From: an uncultured Steroidobacter sp.
Lineage (GTDB): Bacteria > Pseudomonadota > Gammaproteobacteria > Steroidobacterales > Steroidobacteraceae
Assembly (NCBI GenBank): GCA_938008435.1
Contig: CALLKK010000021.1
Coordinates: 1-64,000, forward strand
DNA length: 64,000 nucleotides
Reading direction: 5' to 3'
In this document: positions 60,091 to 64,000 of the stretch, piece by piece
How positions within the stretch are numbered: the stretch's first letter is position 1
How the letters are laid out: each line of letters starts with the position of its first letter
Notes under the pieces: generated by a model
The model's database searches: none
The model's input: the letters and a program-made list of their open reading frames with translations, nothing else
What the model was told of the DNA's origin: nothing
Made by a program: the position numbers and the translations under genes

Positions 60091-61245
60091 TTACCGGCGC
60101 ACGAGCCAGGCGGACGGATCGACGGGTTGGCGGCCCTTGCGAATCTCGAAATACAGCCCCGGCTTGCCGACGCCTGCTGCATCGCCGACTGCGGCCAGCA
60201 GATCGCCGGGCGCCACCCGCTCGCCGACGCGGCGGTAGAGCTGCTCGTTGTTGCCGTACAGGCTCATGTAGCCGTTGCCGTGATCGAGCACGATCAAGAG
60301 CCCAAGGCCCGGCAGCCAGTCAGCATACACGACCCGCCCGTAGAACGGCGCGCGCACCTGGGCGCCCCGGTCGGCTCCGATCACGATGCCCTGCCATTTG
60401 AGCGGGCCGCCGGCGCGCAAGTCCCCGAATTTGGCCAGCACCCTGCCCGCGATCGGCCAGGGGAGCTTGCCCTTTACTTTCTCGAATGGTTGCTCGGCAA
60501 GCTCGGGGAACTCGTCGATGGCGCGGCGCAGCTGCGCGACCAGATCCTCGAGCGCACGTGCATCGCGCTGCAGCTTGGCGAGCTCCTGATTGCGGCTCTT
60601 GAGCGTCGCCTGCACCTTCGCGAGCGTTTGGGCGCGTTGCTGCCGCGCGCTCGCAAGCTGATTGACGGTGCGCTCGGACTCTTCCTCGAGCGCGCGCAAT
60701 CGCGCGGCCTCCGCGGAGATCCGCTCGTTCAGCAGCTCCAGGTGCTCGAGCCTGTCGCCGATGCGATCGATCCGCTCGGCGCGCGCCCGCCCGAAGTAAC
60801 CGTAATAGGCCATCATGCGCCCGAGCCGTGCGGGATCTTGTTGATTCAAAAGGAGCTTGAGCTGCTCCTGACGACCGTTCATGTACGCCGCGGCGAGCTC
60901 GGCGGAGAGCGCGGTACGTTCGGCCGCGATCGCCCGCTCGGTCTCGGCCTGCTCGCGGCGTAACTCGGCGAGCTTGTTCTCCGCAGCCGTGCGCTGCGCG
61001 CGCACGTCGGCTAGTCGCTCACGTGCGTTCTGCACGGCGATGTCGGCCTGCTTGAGCTCGCCGGCGAGCGCATCGCGGCGCTCGGCGTCCGCGTGGATCG
61101 CCTTGCGGATCGCCTCGATCCGCGCTCGCACCTGCTTGAGCTCGGCTTCTTTGGCTTTGGCATCCGCGCCCGCCGCCTGCACGGCTGCGATCGGACTGCC
61201 GAGCAGCAGGCACACGAGCACCCCTCGCCAGAACTTACCGAGCAT
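60091..61245 (-). CDS. envC: Murein hydrolase activator EnvC
   Basis: Periplasmic activator of the division amidases AmiA/AmiB. The 384-aa product has a signal peptide (VLVCLLLGSPIAAVQAAGA), a long N-terminal coiled coil, and a C-terminal LytM domain. That domain carries APFYGRVVYADWLPGLG, DHGNGYMSLYGNNEQL and RVAPGDLLAAVGD. The LytM zinc ligands of active peptidases are missing, as expected of EnvC. The N-terminal coiled coil has the RARIEAIRKAIHAD pattern. Confidence 0.93.
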   Translation of the reverse strand: MLGKFWRGVLVCLLLGSPIAAVQAAGADAKAKEAELKQVRARIEAIRKAIHADAERRDALAGELKQADIAVQNARERLADVRAQRTAAENKLAELRREQAETERAIAAERTALSAELAAAYMNGRQEQLKLLLNQQDPARLGRMMAYYGYFGRARAERIDRIGDRLEHLELLNERISAEAARLRALEEESERTVNQLASARQQRAQTLAKVQATLKSRNQELAKLQRDARALEDLVAQLRRAIDEFPELAEQPFEKVKGKLPWPIAGRVLAKFGDLRAGGPLKWQGIVIGADRGAQVRAPFYGRVVYADWLPGLGLLIVLDHGNGYMSLYGNNEQLYRRVGERVAPGDLLAAVGDAAGVGKPGLYFEIRKGRQPVDPSAWLVRR

Positions 61246-61394
61246 GATGGGTCCTCATGCGGGCGAGCCGTCCGGGCGCACTGCTATACTTTGCGCCTTT
61301 TTTGCGTCCGCCCTCGCGGACGGCAGGATCCGGACATTGCGCTCAGAGCGATCCGCGGCTTGGAGCGTGGGGCTCATTCTTTAAGACAGACACC

Positions 61395-61838
61395 ATGAAT
61401 CGGCTGTTCGAGTACACCACAAATCATCCCTTTTTGGTTGCAGCCGCGGCGATCTTGTTCGTATTGGTCGTCATCGTCGAGATCAGACAGCGTGCGCGCG
61501 GCTCGAATGTCGTCTCCGTCAACGAAGCGGTGCTGCTTGCGAACAAGGGGGCCGTCGTGGTCGACGTGCGTTCCGCTGCCGATTATGCGGCCGGACACAT
61601 CATCGACGCTCGCAACATCCCCGCCAGCGAGCTCGCTTCGCACGCCGATCAGCTCAAGAAATACAAAGAAAAACCCGTACTTGTCTATTGCGAAAACGGC
61701 TTTGCCTCCGCCGCCGCCGCTCGCGCGTTGAGAGGGCAGGGGTTCACGAAGGTCGTGACCCTGCGCGGCGGGCTGACCGCTTGGCGGCAGGAGAACCTGC
61801 CGCTCGTCAAAGGCGAAGGCAAGAAGGGTAAAGCATGA
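61395..61838 (+). CDS. Membrane-anchored rhodanese-like protein
   Basis: Sulfurtransferase-type domain at the inner membrane. The 147-aa product has one N-terminal helix (residues 12-30) and a single rhodanese domain with active-site Cys99 in YCENGFAS. This is the YibN-type protein of the conserved group with grxC-secB-gpsA. ATG 61395 is the natural start; its stop overlaps the grxC start (ATGA). Thiosulfate sulfurtransferase activity is inferred from family. Confidence 0.93.
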   Translation: MNRLFEYTTNHPFLVAAAAILFVLVVIVEIRQRARGSNVVSVNEAVLLANKGAVVVDVRSAADYAAGHIIDARNIPASELASHADQLKKYKEKPVLVYCENGFASAAAARALRGQGFTKVVTLRGGLTAWRQENLPLVKGEGKKGKA

Positions 61839-62107
61839 GCAACTCACCTGAAGTCGTCATGTACTCGACGACATGGTGCGGGTATTGTCAGCGCGCGCGC
61901 AGCTTGCTCGCGCGCAAAGGCGTTGCCGTACGGGAAATCAAGGTCGATGAGGATCCGCAGCAGCGCGACATCATGGTAGAGAGGAGCGGCGGACGGCGGA
62001 CGGTGCCGCAGATTTTCGTCGGCGATCGCCATGTAGGGGGATACGACGACTTGGCGGCTCTGGATCGCGCCGGCGAATTGGATAAGCTGCTCGCGCCGAA
62101 CAATTAG
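61835..62107 (+). CDS. grxC: Glutaredoxin 3
   Basis: Thiol reductant using glutathione. The 90-aa product has the active-site CGYC at 15-18 (CPYC in E. coli Grx3), cis-Pro in TVPQIFVGDRHVGG, and the terminal YDDLAALDRAGELD. The Gly for Pro change is found in some family members and should make the protein more reducing. It is translationally coupled to the rhodanese gene. Confidence 0.95.
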   Translation: MSNSPEVVMYSTTWCGYCQRARSLLARKGVAVREIKVDEDPQQRDIMVERSGGRRTVPQIFVGDRHVGGYDDLAALDRAGELDKLLAPNN

Positions 62108-62196
62108 GGCGAGCGTCTCGGCGGCGATCGTCGAATTCGCGAACCGATCGTCCAGCTCGATTGAACCGACACGAAACGAACGACAGAGGACACAGT

Positions 62197-62703
62197 ATGG
62201 TTGATGAAGCACAGGCTCCGAACGGCCAGGCCGCCGATCCGAACGCGCCCCAGTTCGTACCTCAAGCCGTTTATCTGAAGGACGTGTCGTTCGAAGCGCC
62301 GCAGGGCCCGCGCGTCGACCCGAACGGCGGCAATCCGACGATCAATCTGAACCTGAACACGACGGTCAACGAGCTCGGCAACGACCTGAAGGAAGTGGTG
62401 CTCACCGTGCGTGTCGAAGCGCAGGTCGCAAATAAGACGTTCTGGCTGATCGAGCTGCAGCAGGCCGGCGCCTTCGGTGTGCGCAATGTGCCGCCGCAGG
62501 ATCTGCAGCGTCTGCTGGCGATCTTCTGCCCGAACTACCTGCTGCCGTACGCGCGTCAGGTGGTCTCGGATCTACTCCTGAAGGGCGGCTTCCCGCCGTT
62601 CCTGCTGCCGCCGGTCAATTTCGAGGCCTTGTTCGCGCAGGCGGCGGCACGCGCACAGCAAGAGCAAGCCGCGGCGCAAGCGAATCCCCAACCCGCCAAC
62701 TGA
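62197..62703 (+). CDS. secB: Protein-export chaperone SecB
   Basis: Tetrameric chaperone that keeps preproteins unfolded and hands them to SecA. The 168-aa product has the conserved core (QAVYLKDVSFEAP, NELGNDLKEVVLTV, FWLIELQQAGAFGVRNV, IFCPNYLLPYARQVVSDL, GGFPPFLLPPVNFEALF). Relative to E. coli (155) it has an Ala/Gln-rich C-terminal tail after QAAARAQQEQ. ATG 62197 has AGAGGA upstream; an earlier in-frame TTG is less likely. Confidence 0.97.
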   Translation: MVDEAQAPNGQAADPNAPQFVPQAVYLKDVSFEAPQGPRVDPNGGNPTINLNLNTTVNELGNDLKEVVLTVRVEAQVANKTFWLIELQQAGAFGVRNVPPQDLQRLLAIFCPNYLLPYARQVVSDLLLKGGFPPFLLPPVNFEALFAQAAARAQQEQAAAQANPQPAN

Positions 62704-62709
62704 TCTGCC

Positions 62710-63738
62710 ATGGGCGAGGCGTCCCCCGAGAACAGCGCCTCCACGCAGATCGCGGTGCTCGGTGCGGGCTCCTGGGGCACGGCGCTCGCGATCCAGTTCG
62801 CGCGCGCCGCGCGGCGCACGGTCCTGTGGGGCCGCGACCGTGCGCATCTCGCGGAGCTCAAGACGCAGCGTCGCAACGCGCGTTACCTGCCGGATGCGCC
62901 GTTTCCCGATGCGCTCGAGATCGAGGCCGATCTCGCGACAGCGCTGCGCGAGACCCGCGATGTGCTGTTCGCGGTACCGAGCCACGCGCTGCGCGGCATG
63001 CTCGAAGCGACCAAGCCGCACCTGCGCAAGGACGCACGCGTCGCCTGGGCAACCAAGGGCTTTGAGCTGACCACCGGCCTGCTGCCGCACGAAGTGGCGC
63101 GGCAGGTGCTCGGTCCCAACGTGCCGCTTGCGGTGATCTCGGGCCCGACGTTTGCGAACGAAGTCGGCGCCGGTTTGCCGACCGCCATGACGGTCGCCTC
63201 CGAAGACCCCGGCTTTGCGGCCACGCTCGCGCAGAGCCTCTCCGGGCTGAATTTCCGCGCCTACACGTCCGAGGACATCATCGGCGTCGAAGTCGGCGGT
63301 GCGACCAAGAACGTGCTCGCCATCGGCGCAGGCATGTCCGATGGGCTCGGCTTCGGCGCGAACACGCGCATTGCGCTCATTACGCGCGGGCTCGTGGAAA
63401 TGACGCGTCTCGGCGTGGCCCTCGGCGCGCGGAAAGAAACGTTCATGGGACTCGCCGGGCTCGGCGATCTCGTCCTGACGTGCACGGACGATCAATCGCG
63501 TAATCGTCGCTTCGGTCTCGAGCTCGCCCGCGGCAGCAGCATGGATGGCGCACAGCGCGCCATCGGTCAGGTCGTGGAAGGCGTGTTCGCGGCGCGCGCC
63601 GTGCGTGAGGTGGCGCGCCGTCTCAATGTCGAAATGCCGATCAGCGAGCAGATTTACCGCGTGATCTACGAAAGCCTGCCGCCCAAAGAAGCCGTGCGCG
63701 AGCTGATGTCGCGCGCGCTCAAACCCGAGAACGCCTGA
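62710..63738 (+). CDS. gpsA: Glycerol-3-phosphate dehydrogenase (NAD(P)+)
   Basis: Makes sn-glycerol-3-phosphate for phospholipids. The 342-aa product has the Rossmann motif GAGSWG (18-23), SGPTFANEVG, catalytic-region Lys in VGGATKNVLAIG, and FMGLAGLGDLVLTCTDDQSRN. Start is 6 bp after the secB stop, and the secB-gpsA pair is conserved. Confidence 0.97.
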   Translation: MGEASPENSASTQIAVLGAGSWGTALAIQFARAARRTVLWGRDRAHLAELKTQRRNARYLPDAPFPDALEIEADLATALRETRDVLFAVPSHALRGMLEATKPHLRKDARVAWATKGFELTTGLLPHEVARQVLGPNVPLAVISGPTFANEVGAGLPTAMTVASEDPGFAATLAQSLSGLNFRAYTSEDIIGVEVGGATKNVLAIGAGMSDGLGFGANTRIALITRGLVEMTRLGVALGARKETFMGLAGLGDLVLTCTDDQSRNRRFGLELARGSSMDGAQRAIGQVVEGVFAARAVREVARRLNVEMPISEQIYRVIYESLPPKEAVRELMSRALKPENA

Positions 63739-63741
63739 GCG

Positions 63742-64000
63742 CTAGCTGCCGGCGAAACCGAGCTGACGCCACGCTTCGTATACGACGACCGCAGCCGCAT
63801 TCGAGAGATTGAGGCTGCGATTGCCCGGAATCATCGGAATCTTGAGTCGCTGCTGTTGCGGACATGCGTCGATGATCGCCTGCGGCAGCCCGCGCGTCTC
63901 CGGACCGAACACGAACGTATCGCCGCGCGCAAACGCCACAGTGTCGTAACGCACGCTGCCGCGCGTCGATACGGCAAACCAACGCGGTCGTTCGAGCGCC
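63742..64000 (-). CDS. trmL: tRNA (cytidine(34)-2'-O)-methyltransferase (5' end cut by window edge)
   Basis: SPOUT-family enzyme methylating the wobble base of leucine tRNAs. The frame is open to base 64000, so the N-terminus lies outside. Visible: WFAVSTRG, motif 2 FVFGPETRGLP and motif 3 IPMIPGNRSLNLSNAAAVVVYEAW (split over two strands of the trefoil knot). The 85 visible residues are the C-terminal half of a protein of about 155. In E. coli it also lies beside the secB-gpsA region, after cysE. Confidence 0.95.
   Translation of the reverse strand, partial: ALERPRWFAVSTRGSVRYDTVAFARGDTFVFGPETRGLPQAIIDACPQQQRLKIPMIPGNRSLNLSNAAAVVVYEAWRQLGFAGS

Overview
The window looks like an origin-proximal chromosomal segment of a high-GC, aerobic, heterotrophic gammaproteobacterium. 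The evidence is gene order: rsmG-parA-parB-atpIBEFHAGDC-glmU-glmS, rpoZ-spoT-ridA-recG, envC...rhodanese-grxC-secB-gpsA and tatABC are all gammaproteobacterial arrangements. An aa3-type oxidase operon, cytochrome c4 and an M2 peptidase next to OPT and POT transporters suggest a Xanthomonadales/Nevskiales/Steroidobacter-like lineage, but that placement is inference. No rRNA, tRNA or CRISPR array was seen.

Layout. 1-2.6 kb: the start of an accessory element, with an edge-truncated type I restriction gene (hsdR) and, between it and glmS, four 20-bp tandem repeats ending in TGTGCGCC exactly 24 bp past the glmS stop. This is the geometry of a Tn7-like right end in attTn7. 2.7-13.8 kb (minus): glmS, glmU and the complete F1Fo ATP synthase operon with a promoter, a terminator-like leader hairpin and a terminator. 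14-18.5 kb (minus): parB, parA, rsmG, an AcuI/YhdH-type reductase and a diheme cytochrome c4. 18.7-28 kb (mostly plus): rpoZ, spoT, ridA, recG, ubiA, comF-like (minus), bioB and bioC. 28-38 kb (plus): a complete cytochrome aa3 oxidase and assembly operon (DUF2244, coxB, coxA, a 41-aa membrane protein, ctaG, coxC, SURF1, SCO-like, ctaA, ctaB), then a VanZ-like protein. 38-47 kb: a COG3650-type lipoprotein, uvrD, trkA, trkH, PBP1B and a TPR lipoprotein. 47-49 kb: dtd and tatABC. 49-55 kb: a peptide-use cluster (POT transporter, M2 dipeptidyl carboxypeptidase lipoprotein, OPT transporter). 54.7-61.2 kb (minus): a small 4-TM protein, a diguanylate cyclase, an S41 protease, a degenerate GGDEF-EAL protein and EnvC. 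61.4-64 kb: rhodanese, grxC, secB, gpsA and an edge-truncated trmL.

Functionally the window couples energy conservation (ATP synthase, aa3 oxidase, heme A synthesis, cytochrome c4) with envelope work (GlmS/GlmU precursors, PBP1B, EnvC, S41 protease), stringent response, K+ uptake and protein export. Besides the Tn7-like end, the main unexplained structure is a dispersed family of 7-bp-period repeats in at least nine intergenic gaps. Unit sequence differs between loci but is nearly uniform within one, and several loci are inverted pairs flanking a GGCCAG-like core.
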